A stretch of 64,000 bases of DNA from an uncultured Solobacterium sp. (GTDB taxonomy: Bacteria; Bacillota_I; Bacilli_A; Erysipelotrichales; Erysipelotrichaceae), in assembly GCA_900546285.1 (NCBI GenBank), contig URCJ01000003.1:1-64000 (forward strand), given 5' to 3'. Under the pieces are notes generated by a model. It saw only the letters and a list, made by a program, of their open reading frames with translations. It was not told the origin of the DNA and ran no database searches. The position numbers and the translations under genes are program-made. The number at the start of each line of letters is the position of its first letter. Position 1 is the first letter of the stretch. Shown piece by piece: positions 16,562-23,836 of the stretch.

Positions 16562-18493
16562 ATGCTTAATGAATTACATTTAACACAAACTGAAGCTGAA
16601 GATTTGTTAGTCCTTTATCGTTGTATCTTCCCGATTGCACGTATTCTAAAAGAGGATGAAGTTAATGGCAAGTGTGCAATTAGTGGCGAAAAAATACCTT
16701 GTAAGTGCTACGAATTATGGGATAAGGGTGAAGCTTGTTCTCATTGTATTTCCTTGGATACTTTAAAGAGTAAAAAAGACGGCGCAAAATTAGGCTTTGT
16801 GGGAGATAGGGTTTATCAGGTTATTTCAAAGTATTGTACGATTGATGGAAAACCTGCTGTTTTAGAGTTAGCTAAACTTATGGAAGATAATACTTTTATC
16901 GATCCTGAGGCATATAACTATTTATTAGACGCCAATATTGAGTCAGAGACTAAGTTATATACCGATCCTTTGACTACTGCATATAATCGTCTATTTTATG
17001 AAAATCATAAAAATGATGTCGTTCATAATACTGATGTAGCGATGATTGATGTTGATAATTTTAAGATGTGCAATGATATCTTTGGTCATAAATATGGTGA
17101 TCAAGTTTTGGTGGAAGTTGTTAAGACTATCAAAAAAAATATTCGTAGTAATGATGCGCTTGCTCGTATTGGTGGCGATGAATTTGTTTTGATTGTCGAT
17201 AATATTTCTGAAGAAAACTTTAAGGCGAAGCTTGAGAAGATTAAAAAAGATGTAAAGGATGCATCTGTTATTCATGGTAATCATACTAACTTTACATTAT
17301 CTATTGGTGCCTTAGTAGCAAATGATATAACTTTATCGTCGGCTTTTGATAAGGCTGATAAGTTGATGTATAAAGCTAAGGAAGCTAATGATAAGGTTGT
17401 TACTTCTTGGGATAGGGAAGTGGCTAATGTTGAAATTAAACATTCTAAGCCTTTGATTCTTGTTGTTGATGATGCACTTCTTAATAGATTTACTCTAATG
17501 GAATTATTAAAAGATGATTTTGATTTGATTGAGGCTGAAGATGGTAAGGTTGCCTTGTCTTTAGTTGAAGAATATAATCTAAATATTTCAGCAATTCTTC
17601 TTGATATAAATATGCCAAATATGAATGGTTATGAATTGTTGGACATACTTAATCGTCGTGGTTTCTTAAGTGATATTCCAGTAATTATGATATCTGGTGA
17701 ACAGGGTTATGAGGCTATTATGAAGTGTTATAACTTAGGGGCTTCGGATTTTGTTTCTAGACCTTTTGTAGCTAGTATTGTTAAGAAGCGTGTTGATAAT
17801 ATCGTTAAGCTATATGAGAAACAAAGAAAGTATAAGAGTAATATCAAGGAACAGATAGATGAGAATAATAAGATTTCTTTGATGATGACTTCTGTCTTGT
17901 CTCATATTGTTGGTTACCGTAATGGTGAGTCAGGTCCCCATGTTATGCATGTTGAGAGTATTACCGAGATTCTTTTGAATGAATTAACTTTTATTAGCGA
18001 TAAGTATAATTTATCTAAAGAGGATAAAAAGAATATAGTGAATGCGAGTGCTTTACATGATATTGGTAAGATTGGCGTTGATGAAAAGATTCTTAATAAA
18101 CCAGGTAAGCTAACTAATGAAGAGTTTGAACAGATGAAGAAACATACAACTATTGGTGCTTCGATGATTGATAATCTTGAAGAATTTAAGGATGAACCAT
18201 TTATTCATTATGTTCATGATATTTGTCGTTGGCATCATGAAAAGTGGGATGGTAGGGGTTATCCAGATCATTTAAAGGGTGATGAGATTCCGATTTGGGC
18301 TCAAGTTGTTGCGGTTGCGGATTGTTATGATGCGTTAGTTTCACCTAGAGTATATAAACCAGCCTTTAGTCATGAACAAGCTATTAATATGATTATTAAT
18401 GGCGAATGTGGTCAATTTAATCCATTACTTATGGAAGTGTTAAAGTCTTGTGAGAAGCGATTAAAGAATATTCGCGAATATTCTGTAGTATAA
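16562..18493 (+). CDS. GGDEF-REC-HD-GYP cyclic di-GMP protein
   Basis: The 643-residue cytoplasmic protein combines both halves of cyclic di-GMP turnover. The N-terminal 120 residues contain a cysteine cluster (CAISGEKIPCKCY and ACSHC) that may bind metal. The GGDEF domain has an intact active loop GGDEF at 204-208 and an inhibitory site RSND at 195-198, exactly five residues upstream. The REC domain has its phospho-acceptor at D348 (LLDINMP). The HD-GYP domain has HDIGKIG (H499-D500) and RGYP (565-568), so it is probably an active phosphodiesterase. Directly after pilC and before an HPt gene, it probably supplies or removes the signal read by PilB. Confidence 0.92.
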   Translation: MLNELHLTQTEAEDLLVLYRCIFPIARILKEDEVNGKCAISGEKIPCKCYELWDKGEACSHCISLDTLKSKKDGAKLGFVGDRVYQVISKYCTIDGKPAVLELAKLMEDNTFIDPEAYNYLLDANIESETKLYTDPLTTAYNRLFYENHKNDVVHNTDVAMIDVDNFKMCNDIFGHKYGDQVLVEVVKTIKKNIRSNDALARIGGDEFVLIVDNISEENFKAKLEKIKKDVKDASVIHGNHTNFTLSIGALVANDITLSSAFDKADKLMYKAKEANDKVVTSWDREVANVEIKHSKPLILVVDDALLNRFTLMELLKDDFDLIEAEDGKVALSLVEEYNLNISAILLDINMPNMNGYELLDILNRRGFLSDIPVIMISGEQGYEAIMKCYNLGASDFVSRPFVASIVKKRVDNIVKLYEKQRKYKSNIKEQIDENNKISLMMTSVLSHIVGYRNGESGPHVMHVESITEILLNELTFISDKYNLSKEDKKNIVNASALHDIGKIGVDEKILNKPGKLTNEEFEQMKKHTTIGASMIDNLEEFKDEPFIHYVHDICRWHHEKWDGRGYPDHLKGDEIPIWAQVVAVADCYDALVSPRVYKPAFSHEQAINMIINGECGQFNPLLMEVLKSCEKRLKNIREYSVV

Positions 18494-18529
18494 TTTGATG
18501 TTGTAAAAAGGTTATATTTTGGGGTAATT

Positions 18530-18877
18530 ATGAATATTAAAGAATTCTATGAAATAGTAGGTGGAAACTACAATGATGTCTTATCAAGATTAAACAGCGA
18601 GATGTTGATTACAAGGATTGTAAAAAAATTTGCCGATGATCCTTCATTTAAACAACTTGAAGAGGCTTTAAAAGAGAATAATGTTGATTTAGCTTTTAGA
18701 GCTGCTCATACTTTGAAGGGTATTTGTTTAAACTTGGGTTTTGATCAACTAAGTAATGATGCGGTTGCTATTACTGAAATCTTAAGAGGTGGTTCTTTAG
18801 ATGGCACTGCTGAATTGTTTGATAGTATTAAAGCTAGTTATGATAATACTATTGAATCTTTAAAGGAATTAGATTAA
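18530..18877 (+). CDS. Histidine phosphotransfer (HPt) protein
   Basis: This 115-residue protein is a stand-alone HPt domain with the phospho-accepting H60 in RAAHTLKGICLNLG. HPt proteins relay phosphate between a histidine kinase and a response regulator. The REC domain of the preceding GGDEF-REC-HD-GYP protein is the obvious partner. No histidine kinase is encoded in the window. The Shine-Dalgarno sequence (GGGGTAATT) is weak but well placed. A terminator follows. Confidence 0.88.
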   Translation: MNIKEFYEIVGGNYNDVLSRLNSEMLITRIVKKFADDPSFKQLEEALKENNVDLAFRAAHTLKGICLNLGFDQLSNDAVAITEILRGGSLDGTAELFDSIKASYDNTIESLKELD

Positions 18878-18899
18878 AGGCGAGGCTCTCGTCTTTTTT
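18877..18899 (+). terminator. Terminator of the pilB operon
   Basis: GGCGAG and CTCGTC pair (one G-U) with a GCT loop and are followed by six T. Confidence 0.8.
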
Positions 18900-18938
18900 C
18901 ATACTTTTATACATATACTCAAATATTTGAATATTGTA

Positions 18939-18966
18939 TTGTAAGGGCTTACAAAAGTAGTAAAAT
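18939..18966 (+). promoter_or_regulatory. Promoter with overlapping palindrome, iron-type ABC transporter
   Basis: TTGTAA (18939-18944), a 16-nt spacer and TAAAAT (18961-18966) form the promoter. A perfect inverted repeat TTGTAAG-GG-CTTACAA (18939-18954) covers the -35 box, a natural position for a repressor operator. It differs from the TTAGC-N4-GCTAA sites at feoA, so it may bind a different regulator. Confidence 0.65.
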
Positions 18967-19001
18967 GTAGATAAAGGTTAATAATACCAAAAGGAGATTT
19001 T

Positions 19002-20057
19002 ATGAAAAAATTATTAACAATTCTATTATCTGTATTGATGTTATTAGCATTCACTGCATGTGGTGGTGATACTAATACAGATGATCAAACTGAGGGTGGT
19101 GGTGACCTTATAATTTATTCACCTAACTCAGACGCTTTAATCGATGTTGCTGAAACATTTGGTGAAAAGTATGGCATTAATGTACAAGTTGTTTCAGCTG
19201 GTACTGGTGAATGTTTAGAGAGAATTTCTGCTGAAAAGGATAATCCGCAAGCAGATTTGATGTATGGTGGTATGACTTATGCCAACTCATATAATCCAGA
19301 CTATGTTCCTCTTTTTGAACAATATGTAGCTCAAGGTGATGATAAGCTTCCAGAAGCATATCAAAACTTTAATGGTATTACTACTCACTATTGTCTAGAT
19401 GGTTCTGCAGCATTGTTAATTAATGTTGAAGAATATGAAAAGCTAGGTTTGAAGATTGATGAATTCAAGGGCTATGCTGACTTATTAAGACCTGAATTAA
19501 AGGGTAAGATCGCAATGGGTGATCCTGCTAACTCATCTAGTGCTTGGGCTGAATTGACTAATATGTTGCTTGTTATGGGCGATGAGCCATATGATGAGAA
19601 AGCTTGGGAATGGGTTAATACTTTTATTGGTAACTTAAATGGTATTATCTTATCTTCTTCTTCAGCAATCTATAAAGGCGTTGTAGCTGGTGAATATGTT
19701 GTTGGTGTTTCTTATGAAGATCCATGTGTATCTTTACTTGTTGATGGTGCTGATAATGTTAAATTAGTATATCCAGAAGAAGGTGCTGTATGGTTACCAG
19801 CTGGCGTATCTATTATCAAGAATGCTCCAAATATGGAAAACGCTAAAAAGTTTGTTGATTGGATTATTTCTGATGAGGGTCAAGCTGAGGTAGCTAAGAC
19901 AACTGCTAGACCTGTAAATCCAGAAATTGCGAATACTGCTAAGGAAATGACTCCATTTACTGATATTAATGTTAAGTATGAAGACATGGAATTATGTGGT
20001 ACTAGTAAGAAGGCTTGGCAAGAACGTTGGACAGAATTATTTAACGCTGCTCAATAA
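19002..20057 (+). CDS. Extracellular solute-binding lipoprotein of an Fe(III)-type ABC transporter
   Basis: The 351-residue protein starts with a lipoprotein signal (hydrophobic core, FTAC with the lipidated Cys at residue 20) and a Gly/Thr/Asp linker. The mature part has the family 1 binding-protein fold: LIIYSPNSDALIDVAETFGE, and DLMYGG. Closest in pattern to AfuA/FbpA-type ferric or phosphonate binding proteins. Ferric iron is the more likely ligand because the next genes are an FbpC/B-like pair and then a DtxR repressor and feo genes, but the ligand cannot be read from the sequence. AAAAGGAG precedes the ATG. Confidence 0.8.
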   Translation: MKKLLTILLSVLMLLAFTACGGDTNTDDQTEGGGDLIIYSPNSDALIDVAETFGEKYGINVQVVSAGTGECLERISAEKDNPQADLMYGGMTYANSYNPDYVPLFEQYVAQGDDKLPEAYQNFNGITTHYCLDGSAALLINVEEYEKLGLKIDEFKGYADLLRPELKGKIAMGDPANSSSAWAELTNMLLVMGDEPYDEKAWEWVNTFIGNLNGIILSSSSAIYKGVVAGEYVVGVSYEDPCVSLLVDGADNVKLVYPEEGAVWLPAGVSIIKNAPNMENAKKFVDWIISDEGQAEVAKTTARPVNPEIANTAKEMTPFTDINVKYEDMELCGTSKKAWQERWTELFNAAQ

Positions 20058-20081
20058 TTGAATAATTTGAGGGGTTAGAAT

Positions 20082-21203
20082 ATGAGCAAGTATATTAAAA
20101 TACGTAATGCGGTTAAAAAGTATGGTGACCAGACAATCATTTCTAACTTATCGCTAGATATCAAGGAGGGTGAGTTTTTCACTCTCCTTGGTCCTTCTGG
20201 TTGTGGTAAGACTACTTTGCTTAGAATGATTGCTGGCTTTAATAGTATTGAAGGCGGCGATTTTTATTTTGGTGAGACAAGAATCAATGATATCGATCCT
20301 GCCAAGAGAAATATCGGTATGGTTTTCCAAAACTATGCGATTTTTCCAAATATGAATGTTGAAAAGAATGTGGCCTTTGGTTTAAAGAATCGTAAGCTTC
20401 CAAAAGATGAGATTAAGTCTAAGACTGATGAATTCTTGAAACTTATGAAGATTGATGAATATCGCGATAGAATGCCTGAAAGACTATCAGGTGGTCAACA
20501 ACAGCGTGTTGCCCTTGCTAGAGCTTTAGCGATTACACCTGATGTTCTTTTAATGGATGAACCTTTATGTAATCTAGATGCAAAACTAAGAGTTGAGATG
20601 CGTAATGTTATTAAACAAATTCAAAATAACGTTGGTATCACGACTGTTTATGTTACTCATGACCAAGAAGAGGCGATGGCTGTAAGTGATAGAATTGCGG
20701 TCATGAACCATGGCGATATTCAACAAATTGGTACTCCTAAGGTTTTATACCAAAGACCTACTAATTTATTTGTTGCAACCTTTATTGGTCATACTAACGT
20801 TTTGGATGGAAAACTTTGTATTAAGAATAATAAAGCTTATTTGAAGTTGGCTGGTGGTTATGAAGTATTGGTAGATACCATCAAAGAAGATGAAATTAAG
20901 GATCAAGTTGTTAAGGCTAGTATTAGACCTGAAGAATTAATTGTTAAGAAAGATAATGGTGATGGCTTAAAGGCTATTGTTGATGATGCAGTATTCTTAG
21001 GTTTAAACACTCATTATTTTGTTCATTTGGTTGATGGTGAAGAACTCGAGATCATTCAAGAATCACAGATTGATTCAATGATTGAAAAGGGAACAGAAAT
21101 TAGTTTAGGAATTAAACAAGAGAAGATTAATATCTTTGACAGCGAAGGTAATCGAAATTTAGTTAAGGGTGTTGTCAACGATTATGATGTTTATAAGGAT
21201 TAG
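20082..21203 (+). CDS. ABC transporter ATP-binding protein (FbpC/PotA type)
   Basis: The 373-residue ATPase drives the transporter. Walker A GPSGCGKTT (residues about 38-46), the Q-loop in MVFQNYAIFPNMN, signature LSGGQQQRVALARAL, Walker B LLMDEPLCNLD and the switch His in YVTHDQEEA are all present. A C-terminal TOBE domain occupies about residues 285-360. It follows the binding protein by 24 bases and the permease by three, so the three genes are one operon. Confidence 0.92.
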   Translation: MSKYIKIRNAVKKYGDQTIISNLSLDIKEGEFFTLLGPSGCGKTTLLRMIAGFNSIEGGDFYFGETRINDIDPAKRNIGMVFQNYAIFPNMNVEKNVAFGLKNRKLPKDEIKSKTDEFLKLMKIDEYRDRMPERLSGGQQQRVALARALAITPDVLLMDEPLCNLDAKLRVEMRNVIKQIQNNVGITTVYVTHDQEEAMAVSDRIAVMNHGDIQQIGTPKVLYQRPTNLFVATFIGHTNVLDGKLCIKNNKAYLKLAGGYEVLVDTIKEDEIKDQVVKASIRPEELIVKKDNGDGLKAIVDDAVFLGLNTHYFVHLVDGEELEIIQESQIDSMIEKGTEISLGIKQEKINIFDSEGNRNLVKGVVNDYDVYKD

Positions 21204-21206
21204 TTT

Positions 21207-22859
21207 ATGAATAAGACGGCTAACAAATATTTTGATATTTGGAAAGTGGTATCCATTTTAATCTTATGTCTATATGGATTATTTTTGTTGTATCCATTAT
21301 TTAAACTTTTATATAATGCCTTTTTCTATAATGGAGAATTCACAATACAATATTTCCAGAATTTCTTTGCCCAAAATTATTATGTAAGATCAATCTTTAA
21401 TTCTTTAAAAGTAAGTGTTTGTGCAACCATATTATCCTTGGCTATAGGTATTCCTTTGGCTTACTTTTACCAAATGTATGATTTAAAGGGCAAGACAATT
21501 TTACAAGTGCTTGTAATCTTATGTTCCATGTCAGCCCCATTTATTGGTGCTTATTCTTGGATTATGTTGCTTGGAAGAAGTGGTGTTATTACTAAATTTA
21601 TTGAAAGTATTATTCCAATTAGAATGCCAAACATCTATGGCTTTAATGGCATTTTATTGGTTTTATCTTTACAATTATTCCCACTTGTTTTCTTATATGT
21701 ATCAGGTGCTTTAAAGAATATTGATAATTCACTACTTGAAGCAAGCGAGAATATGGGTTGTAGTGGGTTTAAACGTTTCTTTACCATTGTTATTCCTTTA
21801 TGTATGCCAACTATTATTGCGGCCGCTTTAATGGTCTTTATGAGAGCTTTTGCGGACTTTGGTACACCACTTTTAATTGGTGAGGGTTATCAAACTTTCC
21901 CAGTTATTATCTATAACTCTTATTTTGCGGAAACTGGTGGTGATCATAATTTTGGTGCTGCTATTTCAGTTATTGCGATTATAATTACAGCCATAATTTT
22001 CTTAATCCAAAAATATATTAATGGTAAGTTCACTTTCACAATGTCTGCATTGCATTCAATTGAAAGAAAAGAGATTCATGGTATCCATAGTTTCTTAGTT
22101 AATCTATATTCATGGTTTGTAGTAGCTCTAGCTTTCTTACCACAGGTATATGTAATTTATACATCATTCTTAAAGACTAGTGGTAAGATTTTCTTAAAAG
22201 GTTATTCACTAGATTCATATCGTTATGCCTTTAGTCATTTAAAGAAGGCTATTCCTAATACTTTTATTATCGGTGGTGTAGCTTTAGTAATTATTATCGT
22301 TTTAGCTATTTTAATTGCCTACTTGGTAGTTAGAAGAAATAATATCTTGAACAAGATTATTGATACTATTTCAATGGTTCCTTATATTATTCCGGGTTCT
22401 GTTGTGGGCATTGCTCTTGTTATGGCCTTCAATAAGAAACCATTTGTCTTAACTGGCACCATGATAATTATGGTGGTAGCTCTTGTTATTAGACGTATTC
22501 CATATACTATTAGATCATCTACCGCAACGCTTCAACAAATTTCTATTTCAGTTGAAGAAGCTGCAATATCATTAGGTTCTAGTAAGTTAAAGGCTTTCTT
22601 TAAGATTACAGTACCAATGATGGCTAATGGTATCTTGTCTGGTGCGATAATGTCTTGGGTAACTATTATTACTGAATTATCTACTGCTATTATTTTATAT
22701 AACTTGAATACAATTACCTTGACACTTGCAACATATACTTATGTTTCAAGAGGTAACTATGGTATAGCTGCAGCTTATGCCACAATATTAACGGTTGCTA
22801 CAACGTTGTCACTATTTATTTATATGAAAGTTACTGGCAACAAGGAGATTTCCTTCTAA
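21207..22859 (+). CDS. ABC transporter permease, fused two-domain (FbpB type)
   Basis: The 550-residue membrane protein has two consecutive permease domains of about six membrane segments each. Each carries an EAA-type coupling loop (LEASENMGCSGFKRFFTIVIP near 175 and EEAAISLGSSKLKAFFKITVP near 455, quoted in part). The fused arrangement is typical of ferric iron and some phosphonate or thiamine transporters. One gene thus supplies both halves of the channel. It ends at a bidirectional terminator shared with the convergent DtxR-family gene. Confidence 0.9.
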   Translation: MNKTANKYFDIWKVVSILILCLYGLFLLYPLFKLLYNAFFYNGEFTIQYFQNFFAQNYYVRSIFNSLKVSVCATILSLAIGIPLAYFYQMYDLKGKTILQVLVILCSMSAPFIGAYSWIMLLGRSGVITKFIESIIPIRMPNIYGFNGILLVLSLQLFPLVFLYVSGALKNIDNSLLEASENMGCSGFKRFFTIVIPLCMPTIIAAALMVFMRAFADFGTPLLIGEGYQTFPVIIYNSYFAETGGDHNFGAAISVIAIIITAIIFLIQKYINGKFTFTMSALHSIERKEIHGIHSFLVNLYSWFVVALAFLPQVYVIYTSFLKTSGKIFLKGYSLDSYRYAFSHLKKAIPNTFIIGGVALVIIIVLAILIAYLVVRRNNILNKIIDTISMVPYIIPGSVVGIALVMAFNKKPFVLTGTMIIMVVALVIRRIPYTIRSSTATLQQISISVEEAAISLGSSKLKAFFKITVPMMANGILSGAIMSWVTIITELSTAIILYNLNTITLTLATYTYVSRGNYGIAAAYATILTVATTLSLFIYMKVTGNKEISF

Positions 22860-22860
22860 G

Positions 22861-22892
22861 AAAAAGCACAGGGTTTAAACCTTGTGCTTTTC
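22861..22892. terminator. Bidirectional terminator between permease and repressor genes
   Basis: AAAAGCACA and TGTGCTTTT flank GG-TTTAAA-CC, giving a long stem with A- and T-runs on both sides. The minus-strand repressor gene ends inside it. Confidence 0.85.
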
Positions 22893-23246
22893 TAAATGTT
22901 CCTTGATCTTAATAAATGATTCATCAGACAAACAATGTTCAATCTTGCATGCATCTTCTTCAGCTTGTTTTTCTTCAACTCCAATACTAATTAAAGCTTC
23001 AGTAACCACTACATGCCTTTCATAAATCTTACTAGCCAATTCTTTTCCTTTTTTAAGTAATTTGATATGGCCATTACCATCTATTGAAATATAATGATTT
23101 TCTTTTAAGATTTTCATCGCTCTTGAGACAGAAGGCTTAGAATAATCCATAGCTTCTGCAACATCAAGAGAAATAACATAAGGTTTTTCATTAGATAGTC
23201 TTAAGATTGTCTCAAGGTACATTTCACCTGATTCAAGTATTTTCAT
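22875..23246 (-). CDS. DtxR/MntR-family metal-dependent repressor
   Basis: The 123-residue protein has a winged-helix DNA-binding domain (SLDVAEAMDYSKPSVSRAMKIL) and the dimerisation/metal domain (ASKIYERHVVVTEALISIGV; EEDACKIEHCLS), without the C-terminal SH3 domain, as in MntR. The metal-site residues E, C, E and H in EEDACKIEH fit the family. It lies between an iron-type ABC operon and feoAAB, and TTAGC-N4-GCTAA sites flank feoA and precede feoB, so iron is the probable signal. Its own start follows a TAATAT box by six bases with no Shine-Dalgarno sequence. Confidence 0.88.
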   Translation of the reverse strand: MKILESGEMYLETILRLSNEKPYVISLDVAEAMDYSKPSVSRAMKILKENHYISIDGNGHIKLLKKGKELASKIYERHVVVTEALISIGVEEKQAEEDACKIEHCLSDESFIKIKEHLEKHKV

Positions 23247-23252
23247 ATATTT

Positions 23253-23258
23253 ATATTA
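23253..23258 (-). promoter_or_regulatory. -10 box of the DtxR-family gene
   Basis: On the minus strand TAATAT ends six bases before the ATG. There is no ribosome-binding sequence, suggesting a leaderless transcript. The -35 region is poor. Confidence 0.4.
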
Positions 23259-23300
23259 ACACTTATTGACATTAAAAAACAGGAGGTATATATTATTGAT

Positions 23301-23316
23301 GTTAGCAAGAGCTAAC
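23301..23316. promoter_or_regulatory. DtxR-type operator 1 upstream of feoA
   Basis: GTTAGCAAGAGCTAAC contains the palindrome TTAGC-N4-GCTAA. The arms resemble the DtxR/IdeR box core. A divergent DtxR-family gene starts about 55 bases away. Confidence 0.7.
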
Positions 23317-23319
23317 TAG

Positions 23320-23333
23320 TTAGCAATGGCTAA
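23320..23333. promoter_or_regulatory. DtxR-type operator 2 upstream of feoA
   Basis: TTAGCAATGGCTAA repeats the same TTAGC-N4-GCTAA palindrome 18 bases after operator 1 and abuts the feoA Shine-Dalgarno sequence AAGGAGG. Confidence 0.7.
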
Positions 23334-23342
23334 GGAGGTAAT

Positions 23343-23558
23343 ATGATGCCACTATCATTTTTAAGAAAAGGACAAGTAGGAAAAGTTACTAATATTGTTG
23401 GTAATGACGAGATTAAAGCTCATTTAAAAGACTTAGGATTTGTCTTAGGAGCTGATATTAGCGTAGTTAATGAATTAGCAGGTAATATTATTGTCAATGT
23501 CAAAGAAAGTAGAGTGGCAATAGATAGAAACTTAGCTAATAAGATTATGGTTGATTAG
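23343..23558 (+). CDS. feoA: FeoA domain protein (first copy)
   Basis: This 71-residue SH3-like protein is FeoA, a small cytoplasmic partner of the ferrous iron transporter FeoB. LGFVLGADISVVNELAGNIIVNVKESRVAIDRNLANKI follows the family pattern (described by its ends: LGFVLGAD and LANKI). AAGGAGG is nine bases before ATGATG; either ATG could be used. A second feoA follows after eleven bases. Confidence 0.9.
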   Translation: MMPLSFLRKGQVGKVTNIVGNDEIKAHLKDLGFVLGADISVVNELAGNIIVNVKESRVAIDRNLANKIMVD

Positions 23559-23569
23559 AAAGGGGAAGT

Positions 23570-23791
23570 ATGCTTACTTTAAGAGATGTTAAAATTGGTG
23601 AAACAGCTACAGTAGTAAAACTTCATGGCGAAGGCGCTATTAAAAGAAGAATCATGGATATGGGTATTACTAAAGGTGTTGTGATTAAGGTTGTAAAGGT
23701 TGCACCACTTGGTGATCCGCTTGAGATTAATGTTAGAGGGTATGAATTGTCTTTAAGAAAGGCTGATGCTGATCTTATTGAGGTTTGTTAA
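23570..23791 (+). CDS. feoA: FeoA domain protein (second copy)
   Basis: This 73-residue FeoA-like protein carries the more typical pattern RIMDMGITKGVVIKVVKVAP followed by GDPLEINVRGYELSLRK (given in part). Tandem FeoA genes before feoB are common in Bacillota. GAAAGGGG precedes the ATG. A third operator-like palindrome lies between it and feoB. Confidence 0.93.
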   Translation: MLTLRDVKIGETATVVKLHGEGAIKRRIMDMGITKGVVIKVVKVAPLGDPLEINVRGYELSLRKADADLIEVC

Positions 23792-23806
23792 TTTTTTTAA
23801 GTAAAA

Positions 23807-23822
23807 GTTAGCTAGAGCTAAC
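23807..23822. promoter_or_regulatory. DtxR-type operator 3 upstream of feoB
   Basis: GTTAGCTAGAGCTAAC is almost identical to operator 1 and lies in the 45-base gap before feoB, just ahead of its ribosome-binding site. It suggests a separate regulated start or a roadblock inside the operon. Confidence 0.65.
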
Positions 23823-23836
23823 TAGGGAAGGTTATT

